Made by a program: the position numbers and the translations under genes. From assembly GCF_024586455.1 (NCBI RefSeq), contig NC_065923.1:43656264-43720263 (forward strand): a stretch of 64,000 nucleotides of DNA. Reading direction: 5' to 3'. The notes under the pieces were generated by a model. That model was not told the DNA's origin and ran no database searches. It saw only the letters and a program-made list of their open reading frames with translations. The DNA comes from Bactrocera neohumeralis. Lineage: Eukaryota > Arthropoda > Insecta > Diptera > Tephritidae. Below, one piece after another: positions 44,370-56,388 of the stretch (position 1 is the first letter of the stretch; every line of letters begins with the position of its first letter).

Positions 44370-45576
44370 CGACAGAAGAGAGGACGATGTGACCAAGGAT
44401 GTCGTTGTGGCGAATTTTGCGAAAAGATTTTGGCCAACATCCTTACAAGATCAAATTGACGCAAGAACTGAACCCGCTTGACCACCAGAAACACATGTTT
44501 GTAAAACGGGCTGAGCAACAACTTTAAAATGATCAGGGATTTCATCGAAAAATCATCTGCAGAGATGAGGCTCAATGCTGTCTGAATGGCTTCATCAACT
44601 ATCAAAGTATGCGTCACTGGTCAAGCAACAGTCCTCACGTACTCCATGAGTCACCATTGCATCACGAAAAAAATTACAGTTTTGTGCGGTTTGTGGGCCG
44701 ATGGCGTCATAGGGCCGTACTTCTTCGGTGATGATCGAAAACTGTGAATTGGAATCCCTACCGCTCAGTGATATCCGAATATATTTGGCCCGAATTCAAC
44801 GACAAAAGAGATCAATCATGTCGTGATAGACGGAAGAGGTTCTAACATCGACTTGCCCCACTATCTTATTGTAGCCAAGATACTAACCCGGCTCTGTGCA
44901 ACAAAAATCGCACGAACAGAAGCGGCAACCACAACAGACCGCCGAACACTTTTCTATTCGACTTGAACTCCTGCTCTCTGGGAGCACTCATTAGCAACTC
45001 AGTACAAAGGAACTGTGGGACGGCATTTCAAGTTCATTACGTACAGCTGCAAAAGAAACCATCGGTTTTTGCAAAAAGCAAAAGAACAACTTGTACGATG
45101 AGGGTTTCCGTCTCGGAAGGGAGAGAAAACAGACTGCCTAACTCGCAACGTTCCAAGCGAGTAAAAAAGGGAGCGAGACGCATTTGCAGACAAAAACAGA
45201 GGCATAAACGATGCCAACATCTCATGAGTCGGCGTCACGAGTTTTCGAGAGAAAGGTTCTGCGGAAAATTTATGGTTCAGGTATGGCATTCGATGAAATA
45301 ATGAGCTGTACGAGTTATATGGTGACAGTGACATAGTTCAGCGAATTAAAAAACAACGGCTACGCTGGCTAGATCATGTCGTCCGAATTGATGAAAGCAC
45401 TCCAGTTTTCAGAATATTCGACGCCGGGGCAATCAATGGCAGAAGAAGAGCCCCACTCCGTTAGGAGGACCAGGTGGAGAAGGGCTTGTCTACACTTGGA
45501 ATCTCCAATCACCGCGAACAGCGAAGAGGAAGAACGAATAGCGCCCTGTTGTAAACGCGATTATTAATTATTCCAA
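44370..45576 (+). mobile_element. RTE-like copy (R9) interrupted by a mariner and lacking RT
   Basis: Left part: codons PTEERDDVTKD of the endonuclease (44370-44400). From about 44800 the nuclease end resumes with INHVVIDGR and HYLIVAKILTRLCA, then the linker to RRICRQK (about 45190). It then jumps directly to the post-RT region (EFSRERFCGKFM, the frame-shifted WNDEL and LRWLDHVV equivalents, RPPLRWKDQ-like) and ends near 45576 without an AAG tail. All RT sequence is missing, as are about 90 nuclease residues replaced by the mariner. Many frameshifts; the ORFs at 44963-45301 and 45376-45567 are partial readings. Confidence 0.8.
44400..44820 (+). pseudogene. Mariner transposase fragment inside RTE R9
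   Basis: The plus strand reads SLWRILRKDFGQHPYKIKLT, QELNPLDHQKHMF, then after a stop FHRKIICRDEAQCCLNGFIN, SPHVLHESPLHHEKN, and in the next frame TVLCGLWADGVIGPYFFGDD and YRSVISEYIWPEF. These are the central catalytic-domain motifs of a mariner-type transposase, including the DEAxxxLxGxxN box with the first catalytic Asp and the GPYFF block. It lacks the DNA-binding N-terminus, the end of the catalytic domain and both terminal repeats. It belongs to a different family from M1-M4. Confidence 0.85.
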
Positions 45577-48157
45577 TGTGTTTCTGTGATATTTCGCATT
45601 AGCATGTAAATAATAGATATAATATTTAATAGATTAGATTTTAGATAAATTATTAAATGCTTCCTTGATGACAGGATTCAATAGTACAACTATATTCGAC
45701 GAAACGTTCTGAGGATCAACAGTTTGGTTATTTTGATTTTAGACTACGTATGCTTAACATTTGCATTCGTTACTGCTGTTCTAGCTGCATGTATTTAGAA
45801 AAGTAATAAGAGCAGTACAGATAACTGTAATTGCAATTACTATAATCTTTTGCTGCCCATACGTTTAGTCTCAAAACATCACGATACAGAGCAAATATTT
45901 GTGATTTCCTCATACATAATATGTATGGATGTATATACAAAAATTTACATTATTACATATAAATAATTGACACTTCAAAAAAAATTAAATAAAGGCACAA
46001 ATAAAAAGTTTTTGGAAATATAAGCAGAAGAGCGGAGCGGCACACTCATTTGAAATAAATGAAATATAATAAAGTACAATTGATTTAAAAAAACACCGCT
46101 CTTCATTTTCCATCTAGAAGTTATTAGTATTTTCGTTAATTTCGGTGTGCAGCGCTTTTCATGACATTTTTGTTTACAATATGCACTCGAGTTGCTCTCG
46201 GTTACGCACGGTTAACCGAAACCATTGTTGTAGCGCAGACGAGTCTCACTTCTGCACGTGCCCATCCGTTATAGTAAGCGTTCTAACATATACTAAAAAT
46301 ACCTTAGAAAATCAGCATTGCTTAAACCACGAAAAATTCGCATCCATATGTTATATATTACTGTGTGTTTGCGAGCGAATACAGACGCGTCCTCTGGATT
46401 CTATGGTTGAATGTTGTTTTACATAAGTTATGCTGCTTGTCGTCAGGATCCATTGTGCCGAAAGCAGATGAGTTTTGTAACATTTTGGTGCTAACGGGCT
46501 TGATTCCCAGCCCAACTCTGTAGATTCTTAAATAAATACAACACTCTCCAACAGACACTGTAGTTTTTAGTACTTTACAGGCAATCATTAAATAACTGAA
46601 TGTATGGGTATGAAAAATAAATGTGAGAGAGAGAGCATCCATTTCAATTACCCTATGGCTATGTTTCCTCTCCTATTGACCAAAGCTCTCGTTTCGCAGG
46701 TAGTCCCTTAAATGTAGTAAAATGTTTAGCACGTTGAATGCAATGAAGATATTATTTCATTTATACTGAATCAAATTTTTTTACTGTATTTGCAGTTTAG
46801 AAAATTGCATTATTTGTTATTGCACTGTAAGCTGGTCAAAAGACAAAAGAAGGAAGAGAGTGTAGACTTTAGTTACAGTGATACAGTGACAGGAGAACAC
46901 AAAAAGACATTTGAATTATACTGAATTATTGCTCAGCATCCACATGATGCTCTTTTACCACAAATGTCTTCTAGAACAGTCACAGTTTATGATGTTAAGA
47001 GATATTGGGAGACAATATACATTTGAATTAGCAGTTACCAAGGTCTATAGGATGGGTTATGTAGGGTCATGTCGTCAGTACTTTTCTGTCGTTCATTAAC
47101 AGAGCACTTTAGTAAGCTGAGCAATGAGTAAAGTGTTCTAGGTAGTGTAAACTGTACAGAATCCACAGCATGTCTTTTCTAATTTCTTCTTCAGTTCAAA
47201 GCAGTCGTTCACTAATAGCGTAAGCCCGTAACAATAGTAGAGGAATAGAACGAGATCGTAAATTCGTAAGTTGTTGTTATTTTACATATAAATAACAGAA
47301 TCCACTGGATGTCTTTTTTAGTATCTGACTTTTGAGTTAACCTGTATAGCCGATTTACTGCCACACAAAATCAGTAGGGGAACTTGCATTTCAATAAGAG
47401 TATGAGCTCGTGAAAGAAGCAGTAATAACATAGAAAAACACGCGAGCAGAGTTCCATATTAATCTTAACAGTGTAACAGCATTCGAACTATAATATGTAT
47501 ACATCTGTCCGTTGTAGTTCTCTTGAGAAATTGTGGAGCATCTCCTAAATTGAGAGAGCGTAATTTTCTATACGGTTTTTGTAGTATTAACGGAATTTAC
47601 TTTTACGATATTTAATTTTCAGAGAATGAAATTTTTATTACTAACAGTAAGCCTTAGCTATCCAAGTATTATACAACACATGACCATAGCTTAGATAACA
47701 GTAATTTCAGAGAAATAGTGAAAGGCAAAATTATTCGCGATAGACATTAATTTGATACTCGTGAGGTGGTTGGATAAGAGTATTCTGGTCAAGCTCATCA
47801 AGCTTTTGGTGAGAATCTATACATGTGTGGTACACAGATGCTACAAAATTTCTCTCCAATTCATCAAAGCTAGCCACTTCGGGGTGATTGCCAAAACAAA
47901 CTCATAATTGTATGAGCAAAACCTACCGGTCGGATAAGTGAACAAAGCTACCATAACCAAACAAATATACATATATGCGAGTTCTCATTGCAATTACAAT
48001 TATTAACTGTACAGAGGTGAATGACTATAAATAATTGACCTTGAATATTTTAGGCAAATAAATAGAAAAAAACTAGAAGGCAAAAATATAAATGAGGTTA
48101 TGACCGAAGAATGCAGTAGTTCTCAATCGGAGACATAACAAAGTTAAAAATAAATAA
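45577..48157. other. Unassigned spacer with a GC-richer patch
   Basis: 46140-46290 is markedly less AT-rich than its surroundings and contains CGGTTACGCACGGTTAACCG, an imperfect inverted repeat. The frame 46145-46426 across it is unrecognised. CAGAATCCACAGCATGTCTTTT and CAGAATCCACTGGATGTCTTTT near 47157 and 47290 are similar short direct repeats. No element or RNA recognised. Confidence 0.35.
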
Positions 48158-49258
48158 AACAAGTAAGGAAGAGCAAAGTTCAGGTATAACCGAACATACT
48201 CTTGCAACTTGCAAAGATTGAAGCCAGGGAAGTACTTTCCGGTACATAAGGCCTGTTAGTTATATAGAGCTTAGGACGTTATGATAAAAACACGCTCTCT
48301 CAATTTTAATAAGCTAACTCACATTTTGGCGATATACGCGGTATAAAGTCAACTGAAAGTGGGAAAATCTTAATAATATGTATATGGGGCTAAGGGAAGT
48401 ATTGACCTGATTCAACCCATTTGTAACACACATACATACAACCATCAGGAAAGGATTATCTGTGAATGTCAATTTTAAATCTGACACCAATCTGTCCAAA
48501 ATTTTCGGTAAAAAGTAAACTACAGATACTGGGGTCCAAATATTTGGTACCTTGTGGCTTGACTGGTTTTAGTTCGAGATGGACAATGGTTGGTCATAAG
48601 GTGGCATTTTCTAAAGGCTTTAATCGTGCAAAATTTGATCCCGTTATATTAATTGCTAATAGTTACACTTGAAAGGAAAGGATCAGATGGAATTTAAGTT
48701 CCATATCTTAATTTAGTGCTTAGTTGTGGCACTTTATAGATTTTCAGTTAACAGCGTTTTGTGGGCGTGGCAGTGGTCCAATTACAGCTTCAAACTCGTA
48801 TTTTTTTTGTACTAAGCATGGACGGACTGATGGACAGACAGACAGTTATCCGGATTTCAACTTTTTCTCGTCTCGTATTTTTTATATATACTAAGTTGTT
48901 GCATGGACGGGATTCCTAACAGCGAGTGGTCCACAGACAGTACGCAGTTATCTGCGTGATGATTGTTCAACGTTTTTCGTCATCGTCCTATGATCAGTTG
49001 TTTATATATAAGACAAATGTTATTAATTTGGTTGTTTATCGCTGAATACTAAACTAAAAAACTTACTTCCGAATTTACGCGTTGTCGATAAGGCAAGCCG
49101 CAGCGTTCAAAAAAACAGCGCAAAGTGTTAGCTTTGATGCGGTCCATCGGGCTCTCAATAACTCTATATCTATATCGCTTAGTTTTAGGAGATACGTACA
49201 ACCGCTGGGTGAACAAAACTATTATATTCTGTAACAACAGGTTACGAGAGTATAAAAA
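48158..49258 (+). repeat. Family A dispersed repeat, nearly full-length
   Basis: Left end ACAAGTAAGGAAGAGCAAAG with GTTCAG-GTATAA-CCGAAC, then ATACTCTTGCAACTTGCAAAG. Right end CAACAGGTTACGAGAGTATAAAA. Interior blocks GGCGATATACGCGGTATAAAG, ACTGGGGTCCAAATATTTGG and GTTTTGTGGGCGTGGC match other copies. Frames at 48314-48672 and 49049-49279 are shadows. Confidence 0.75.
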
Positions 49259-50341
49259 AACACATATCTTTTTTACCATATGAACAAACTAGAAGTCATA
49301 AAATGTGTATTTAAAACGAAAGTATATGTATAATTTCTTGTCTTTAAAGTCTGAATAAAGAAATTAGTGCTTGTTATACCACTTTCATGTATATTTTTAC
49401 TTTTTCATGCCAAAAACCATTTAACCTTCTTTCATTTTCCATCCTAAATAATAAATTAAATAAACAATGTCAAGGAAAAAAGTTCCAAATAATATTGCCA
49501 ATAAATTTTGGAATCGACGGAAACGTAAATAATAAACATAAAGGTGTATTTGTTTGCTTATTTGGAATCACAAAATGTATGTAAAATAAAGGTGCAAAAG
49601 AAAACGCATGCAAATATGTCTTAAAACTGTTTGATAATTCCAAATTTCAATAAAGTAATTTTGAGCGGGCACTTACTCATATTTGCGGAAAATTTATTTC
49701 TAAAAGTTTTCAAAACTCACAGTTGTGATTGAAGGTAGAAGCTGTTTTATTTCGCTGGAGATCAAAATTTTCAAGGTAATAAGAATCTAACGGATCTATG
49801 ACGAAAATTCAATCCGCGCACAGGAAAGTGTGTGACCCTTATGTTTTGTCAATACGAGTATAAGTGGAATTTCGAATATGTGTATATATGTTTATTTTCT
49901 GATCAGGAAAAATTTCTTCTGAGATTTTTATAAAAACATTAATTTAACATTAATACGCAGTTAAACTTATACTTCAAATGACCGAAGCAGTAGCATAAGT
50001 GTGTTGCTCATACGACATATACTATATCAATACAGAATATTTGATGCATAACTTTAACCGGATAACTTTTAAAGGAAAGCTTTTATGAAAAAATCATAAA
50101 GAGACTTTTTTTAGAAGAGAAAATTTAACTTTTTACACTTTCTTAAAGTTTTAGATTAACTGCTTTGGATACAAAAAATTATTGCAAGAGATCAAAAAAC
50201 TCATATAAAATATATGGGAATGGAACTTCATAGAACGGACTCTCTAGTGGATATTTATGTATGAATATAATTATTATTTGGACGCATAAATTTGTATGCT
50301 TTATTGTACTTAATTTTACAAAAATCTTTCATGCTTCAAAA
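49259..50341. other. Unassigned AT-rich spacer
   Basis: No signal recognised. Confidence 0.4.
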
Positions 50342-50675
50342 GGGGTCGCTATTTTTTCAGGTTTTTTTTTTATTTTCTTTTTTCATGAAAAATAAAATTT
50401 CTCAAACTAAGGAAGTTTCTCAAATGTTGGCTTTGATTGACAAACAAAAATCTTCCCTCAATTAGATGATTAAACATGTAGTAAACTCTAAAGGGTCGCT
50501 ATTTTGTCAAAATTTTTAGGTTTCCATACATTTAAATAGGAATTTTCGTTTTTTCATGGAAAATAAAGTTTCTTCAACTAATTTTTCGTTTCTCAAATCA
50601 ATCATAAAGTTGGCTTTTCAGACTTTAAAAATTCCTGCGACAAAGTTTCATTGTCTCAATTAGATGATTAAAGCT
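50342..50675. repeat. Imperfect local duplication
   Basis: GGGTCGCTATTTT (50343 and 50493), TTTTTTCATGRAAAATAAARTTTCT, GTTTCTCAAAT, GTTGGCTTT and AATTAGATGATTAAA (50460 and 50658) occur in the same order twice. The second unit is about 50 bases longer. Non-coding. Confidence 0.65.
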
Positions 50676-53600
50676 TAGTACGCAGCTTTCCTGCAATAAA
50701 TTTAATTGTGCTACTACGCAGCCATCAAGAAATCTAGTACTATTTTTTTGATACAGTTAAATTTTTTCAGTTCCAAAAATGTGAATATGGCAAACCTCCT
50801 TTTTGCGAAGAAACATCAAATCAACAATTGTTTTTTTAAAGAAAAAGGAAATTCTAAATGTAGTAATCGTCAAATTTTCATCCTAAAAACAACAACATTT
50901 CTTAAATCTCAATGAAAATATTTATGTTACCATACACATACACACATACATATTACGCACAAAGTTTGTTTTCTTTGTTTAGTCTCTCTTGCTCTTCTAA
51001 TGTAGATCATTCACAATGCGTAACCAGCTGTCAAAATTACTTGAGAAATAATGTATTTTTTTTCTTGAGCAATTACATTGAGAGCTGCGTACCAACCTTA
51101 AACATAGTGGTAAACAAGTGTAAAGATCGTTTATCTTACCTAGAATAGAAATATGAAAATTCTTTGCGGCCCAAATCATACCGGGAGTGTTTTTATAGTT
51201 CAAAAAAAGTTGTAAAACAAAAAAATTGAAGTATGTATTATGGACTAGCACATTGTAGGTGTGCTGATAATGTGAAATACGCTCGCATGCAACCAGAAAT
51301 ATTTCGCGTATATAAATCCACCATTCAACGTGCATATTTATATAAATATTGACATATTTGTTCATTGATGTAACCAGTTTTCGTACAATATTTGAAAAGT
51401 TGCGACACGTTGTTCAGTCAATTTGCACTCTGTTGAACTTTGGTGTTATGTGCCACATGCTACCTGTTGTCTTTTCAATTTTCTAACAGTTTCTTGTAAA
51501 ATATAACAAGTAGCAAGCATGTAGCAAATTCTATTACAAGTTTCTAAACGCTTCTTGCTCTAAGTGAATGATTTGCATTAGAATACTGAAACTCAAAAAA
51601 AAGACAAATATTTTAGGTCAGTGTAGAAGTATTTTGGAAAACACAAAATTCTTAATTAATGATTTATGACATATGTAGATTTATGTTAAATAGCATAAAA
51701 AAGGGCTTTGCATTGAACAAATGTTAATAATGTTAGCGTGAAAAACTTAAAATAGAGATTCAGACGTTGTGTAAACTTTCGAAACTTGGAACAAATAAAC
51801 TACTTATTGACCATAAAAAGTTTTGACTACATCCTTTAACAGTTTTCACTACATATAAATACCCTAACAAGCAAATAAAAAAGCAACAATGCTGCATAAT
51901 AATATCTAATGCTGATATTATTTAAAAAATATAAATGTGAATAAAATCTCTCAATTCCCATTCTTCAATTTTTTCAGTATAAATTGAGTGACTCTGAGCC
52001 AAATAAAATAACCCCAATAAAAACTCAAGCGTTAAAGTATTAGACAAATAATGGTAGTCTGCAAATTCATTCCCTTTATTTCGCAACATTATTTTTCGTG
52101 TTCTGTTAACTATCGGCTAATGAATACAGCAGACCGTAAATTTAAATTAGTCTCATTTGAAATCTAAGAATTAATGAGACGTTCAAACTAACGTAATTTG
52201 CGTGCAATATTATGCAAGCATGTACATATGTCGGTCTATTTATGATTGTGTTCCTTCGTGCATAAGTTAATATACTTAACTAGCATAGCTTTAATAAATG
52301 GTTCCAAAAAATATCATAAATTCTAAACAAGTAGAGTTCCTATGATAGTAGAGACAAAACAGAAAGTAAACTAGAAGAAATGTTATACACTATTATATAT
52401 CCAAACAGTAATTTAAATCTTGTATCAGTCGGATGATAAGAGTAAAGGTCGAAAAAAAGATTCCAGCAAAATATAGAGACAGATATTTTACCTTTCGGCC
52501 GGTAACTCACATGTTGGTATGATCTTTTGTTTAATATAAAATAGACTGAGCGACATCTATTGAATGATTTCACAAATATCACCAATGGAATTGCCTCCTT
52601 TTCTTAACCATTTTATACACATATGTATATATATTGGCGTATATCTCGCAGATTTTCGCTACTACAAGATCAATAGAGTAGGTATAATGAGTACACAGTT
52701 TCACCAATCCCACTATATAAATATATTCTATTCGTTGGCATAAATTATCGTTTTGTTGAAATGGGTATATACATACATATATGCCATTCTGTTCACATAT
52801 GAGTAAACCCATTGATGAATTGTAATTGAGCATTAGTCAATGGTACTCGTACATACTTCGCTAACTTTTATTTGCTATTGAAAAATACATATGTACGAAC
52901 ACACATATAAATATCTATATTTACTATTATACAGTTGTGGTCAATTGAGCTTATCCATTTGCCAAAGGCAAAATAATTAACTATTTTTCGCATTTCCCAC
53001 GATCCGTTGAAAATTCTATATAATGTGGAAACTGGACTATATTCTATGAACTCTGCAAGATAAGTTCTGGGGGAAAGACTGAATTGAGAGGGGGATTCTT
53101 ACTATGTATGTATAAATGTAAAACTTAAATAAGGGCACTGCAGTAAAAAATGTATGAAATATAGATGGCGTATAGAATAAACATATATATCAAATGAAAT
53201 TTAAAAGCTTTTTGAATAATTTTAACCCTGTTGAGTATCTGAATTAATATTTTTTAAAAATCCTAATGAAAAATGTCACTTATACGCCATGTTGTACGAA
53301 TATAAATATTTTCTATTTTTAGAAATGTATTTGCTATATAGTAAAATAATGTAATTGTAGCTTCTCTTCACTTCATAAAACACATGTGTTAGTAACCATT
53401 ATTTAACCACTACTGTAGTAACCGTTGCTTACATACATATATGCAGTCAATATTAGCTGACTCCGATAGCTGAAGGAGCGGAAGCATAGAATCTACATAT
53501 ATTGTTCGGTGTGCGCCATTCATATTTGTCTGCTTCCGTTCTCGTTTGCCTGCTTACTCAAAACCTACACTGGCAATTCGCCACGAGTAGCAGCAGTTGT

Positions 53601-54017
53601 ACTTGTCACTTTTAAGCCACCTCGGCCTCAGCGTGAATTCCCATTAACACCTTGCTTTAGTCATTGAAAACATATAACTTTGTAACTTTGAAACTACCGC
53701 TGTACACCCTCCAGCATTGCGTGCTCTGCTGTTATAGTTGAGCTCTTTGTGTTGAGGTGAAGGTTGCCCCTTTCAGACTTTGACTTAGAACGACTGAAGG
53801 CAGGGAATTGTGCTTTATTGCAATCAGCACTATTACGGTTTCATGCGAACATACCAATACAAACGCATATGTACCCATTAGCATGAATAAAGTTAAGTCT
53901 ATAGACGGTAGCGAACTTGTTGCGTTGCAACATGAAACTGAATGTCAAAGCATTGAATGAAGAGAAAAAGCAATAAACATGTTACTCTTTGAATTCAAAG
54001 AATTCAGGTTAATAGTA
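50676..54017. other. Long spacer, no recognised genes
   Basis: A 122-codon minus frame (51365-50997) is ATG-initiated but shows no motif. 53460-53800 is a less AT-rich patch with CAGCAGCAGTTG-like words. No element end, RNA or exon could be supported. Confidence 0.4.
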
Positions 54018-54313
54018 TACAGTGGGTTGCCAAATTATTAGGGACAGTCGCATTTTTCCCCAATTTGTTCCTTTGGGCGCAGTTGAGTGCGGTTTTAAGA
54101 GGAACAACTTTACAGAAAAGTACTTTTTACATTCACCACATCTTGATAACTCCAGTTTTAAGTAGATTTTGAGAGGTAATGTAATTGTTTACTTTCTACA
54201 AATATTTTATTAACGGTAGACTCGCAGGGTGCTGAGCACGTATTTTAGTGAGAGTTGAAATTAATTATTTAAAAAAGTTTTTGTGATTTTTGTGCAACAA
54301 ACGCAAATCAAAT

Positions 54314-54392
54314 GTAAGTATCGTAGTTGTATTATTAAAAAATAATGAATTTGGACCAATTTTCATTATAATATTTTTTTATTTTGCTCCAG
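54314..54392 (+). other. Putative 5' UTR intron of the Tc1-like transposase
   Basis: GTAAGTATCG at 54314 is an excellent donor site, and ATTTTGCTCCAG ends at 54392 with the transposase ATG two bases later (54394). Length is 79 bp, typical for small fly introns. Confidence 0.5.
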
Positions 54393-54393
54393 T

Positions 54394-55224
54394 ATGGGTC
54401 GAGGGTGTGATTTGTCCCGAAGGAAAAAATCAGAGATTAAAACTCTTCTCCAGCACACAAGCCATTCGCAAAGGAAGATAGCAGAACTAGCTGGAGTTTC
54501 TAAGACAGCAGTGAATAAAATAAAGATTAGTTTGGATCAAAATCAGTCACTTTCGCCAAAAAGAAAGGGCAAGAGTGGAAGAAAACGCATAACAACATCA
54601 CGATCGGACCGGAAAATTCGGGACATCTGCTTGCAAAACAGGAAGAAAAGTGCTGGTCACTTAACTCAATTAGTTCAAGAGTCTGAAGTACTAGTATCCA
54701 AAAGAACTGTGTAGCGAAGGTTAGCAGAAGAAGGGTTGACTGGTCATCGTCCTGCTAAGGAACCTCGTTTAACAGATGCGATGAAGAAAAAACGTCTTGC
54801 CTGGGCCCAAAAATACCACCAGAAGACTGATGAGGACTGGAGTAAGGTCTGCTATTATTATTACTGTCATCTTACACCATTTTTTAAATCATATATTTGA
54901 AAATAATAAGTAACTTTATTTTTTTTCAGGTATGTTTTTCAGATGAGTCAACATTTGAAATTCTGGCCGACAAGAGCAGCTTCGTCAGGCGACGTCCAGG
55001 CGAAAAATATCACCCTGACTGCATTGTGGAGAGGGTTAAACACCCTGTTAAAATAATGGTGTGGTCTGTCATAAGCGCTAAAGGGGTTGGACGTCTCTAC
55101 ATTGTCCAGGGTACCATGAGACAAGACCAATACAGACAATTTCTGGAAACTCAACTGTTACCGCAACTTAAGGATTGGTTCCCAGACGGTGAGGAATTCA
55201 TTTGTATGCATGATTCAGCGCTAT
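54394..55224 (+). pseudogene. Tc1-like transposase with a spliceosomal-type intron, one stop, truncated
   Basis: Exon 1 starts at the ATG of MGRGCDLSRRKKSEIKTLLQ and carries an N-terminal helix-turn-helix (QRKIAELAGVSKTAVNKIK) and a GRKR basic hook. A TAG at 54712-54714 replaces a codon before RRLAEEGLTGHRPAKEPRLT. Exon 1 ends at DEDWSK (54846). After an 83-bp GT-AG gap, exon 2 continues in frame as VCFSDESTFEILADKSSF (first catalytic Asp), VKIMVWSVISAKGVGRLYI and CMHDSA (second Asp), where it breaks. The final Glu of DD34E is missing. Inactive. Confidence 0.88.
54847..54929 (+). other. Putative coding intron in the Tc1-like transposase
   Basis: The gap starts with GTCTGC and ends with TTATTTTTTTTCAG. 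Removing the 83 bases joins SK to VCFSDES in phase 0, as the family alignment requires. A branch-point-like GTAACTTTA lies upstream of the pyrimidine tract. Related precedent: the Tc1-like element Minos carries a 60-bp intron. Confidence 0.65.
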
Positions 55225-55920
55225 TTTTTTTCAATATCTATTTTTTTGCGATTTTGTGCTGTCAGTTTGAATGATCTATCTGATCAACATGTCCGAAAAT
55301 TGTAGACCTGCCTTGGAAAATAATCAATGCCAAATTTCATGAAGTGTTGTTGTCATATAATACAGTTTTCCACACAGGAACACATGTGATACCCATCAGC
55401 TTTAAAACTATTTTAGACAACAAAAAAAACGAGTCTTTCAAGGAACATTTATGCGGATTTATAAAATATCATCTAACGATATTTTTTTTGTCCGTTGGAA
55501 TAAAGAAACTTTTTGATGTAAATCGCCAGTTCGTTATTACTGTTAGTAGAAAGAACAATGCAGTTTAAGTCATTTTTGTATCCAAGAACCAGAATTATTC
55601 ATACAAAAGGTGAGATTTTAAATGAAAGTTAAAACACTTTAGACTGAGCAATAAAGTGCAACCCTTCTTAATTTTTCACCCTTTCCCGCAGTATTGGATC
55701 CACTAAATATCGGCGAAACGAAAACGCGTTTTTCCCAGGTTTGATTATATAGTACACATTCTTAACCCTTAAATCCTGATCACTCTGATTCATTAAAACT
55801 TTTAGTATATATTATAATTGTCGGTTACAAACAACATTTGTTCTCCGATTTTTCTTAAAGCCATTCTTTTAAATTTTACAGGGTGTTATATTGGTTGGTC
55901 TTTGAGGAACTCTAAGTGCT
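55225..55920. other. Unassigned spacer after the truncated Tc1
   Basis: The frame 55344-55568 is unrecognised. No Tc1 3' end found. Confidence 0.4.
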
Positions 55921-56388
55921 CATTATACCCTGAACAGGGTGTATTGAGTTTGGCACGAAGTTTGTAAAACCTAGAAGGATGCGCCGGAGACCCTATAAAG
56001 TAGATATATAAATGATTATTATGTAGAGCTGAGTCGATTTAGCCATACCCGCCTGTCTATCTGTCCGTCCGTCTGTCTGTCTGTCTGTCGATCTGCTCAT
56101 TTGTCGGAACTGCCGATATCGGACTACTATAACATATAGCTGCTACCAACTAAACAATCGGAATCTAGTGCTGGTATGGAAAACTTTCGCATTTGACGTG
56201 GTATCTCCACGAAATTTGACATGGATCTCTGCTTAATGTAATAATATAATCTCCGAAAAAATTGTTCAGATCGGATTAATATAGCATACAGCTTCCATAG
56301 AAACTGAACATATAGACACTCAAAGAAATGCACCTGTGAAGGGTATATTAGCTTCAGTGCAGCCGAAGTTAACGTTTTTTCTTGTTTT
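55921..56388. repeat. Family K dispersed repeat with terminal hairpins
   Basis: Begins TATACCCTGAACAGGGTGTA, a hairpin ACCCTG-AA-CAGGGT at 55927-55940, and contains a (GTCT)n/(GTCC)n microsatellite at 56053-56092. It ends with GAAGGGTATATTAGCTTC, AGTGCAGCCGAAGTTAACG and TTTTTTCTTGTTT. I associate this type of sequence with an abundant fly repeat, but cannot name it reliably. No protein. The 95-codon minus frame 56127-56414 is a shadow. Confidence 0.6.

Larger units (their letters stand above)
54020..55224 (+). mobile_element. Tc1-like transposon, 5' end intact, 3' end lost
   Basis: Begins with CAGTGGGTTGCCAAATTATT directly after TA (54018-54019), the CAGT start typical of Tc1 ends. A transposase gene follows with two intron-like gaps and one in-frame stop. 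Homology stops abruptly after CMHDSA near 55224, where T-rich unrelated DNA begins. The inverse of the terminal sequence was not found downstream, so the 3' half is deleted. Confidence 0.85.

Noticed and set aside
44246..44617. 123-codon minus-strand frame
   Set aside because: Mostly antisense to the mariner fragment read on the plus strand, which has convincing transposase motifs.
46145..46426. 93-codon frame in a GC-richer patch
   Set aside because: Cysteine-rich but without a spacing pattern I recognise; not supported as a gene.
50997..51365. 122-codon minus-strand frame starting with ATG
   Set aside because: Cysteine-, tyrosine- and isoleucine-rich translation without motif in AT-rich DNA; no supporting signal around it.
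56050..56095. (GTCT)n/(GTCC)n microsatellite as an independent feature
   Set aside because: It is an internal part of the family K repeat.
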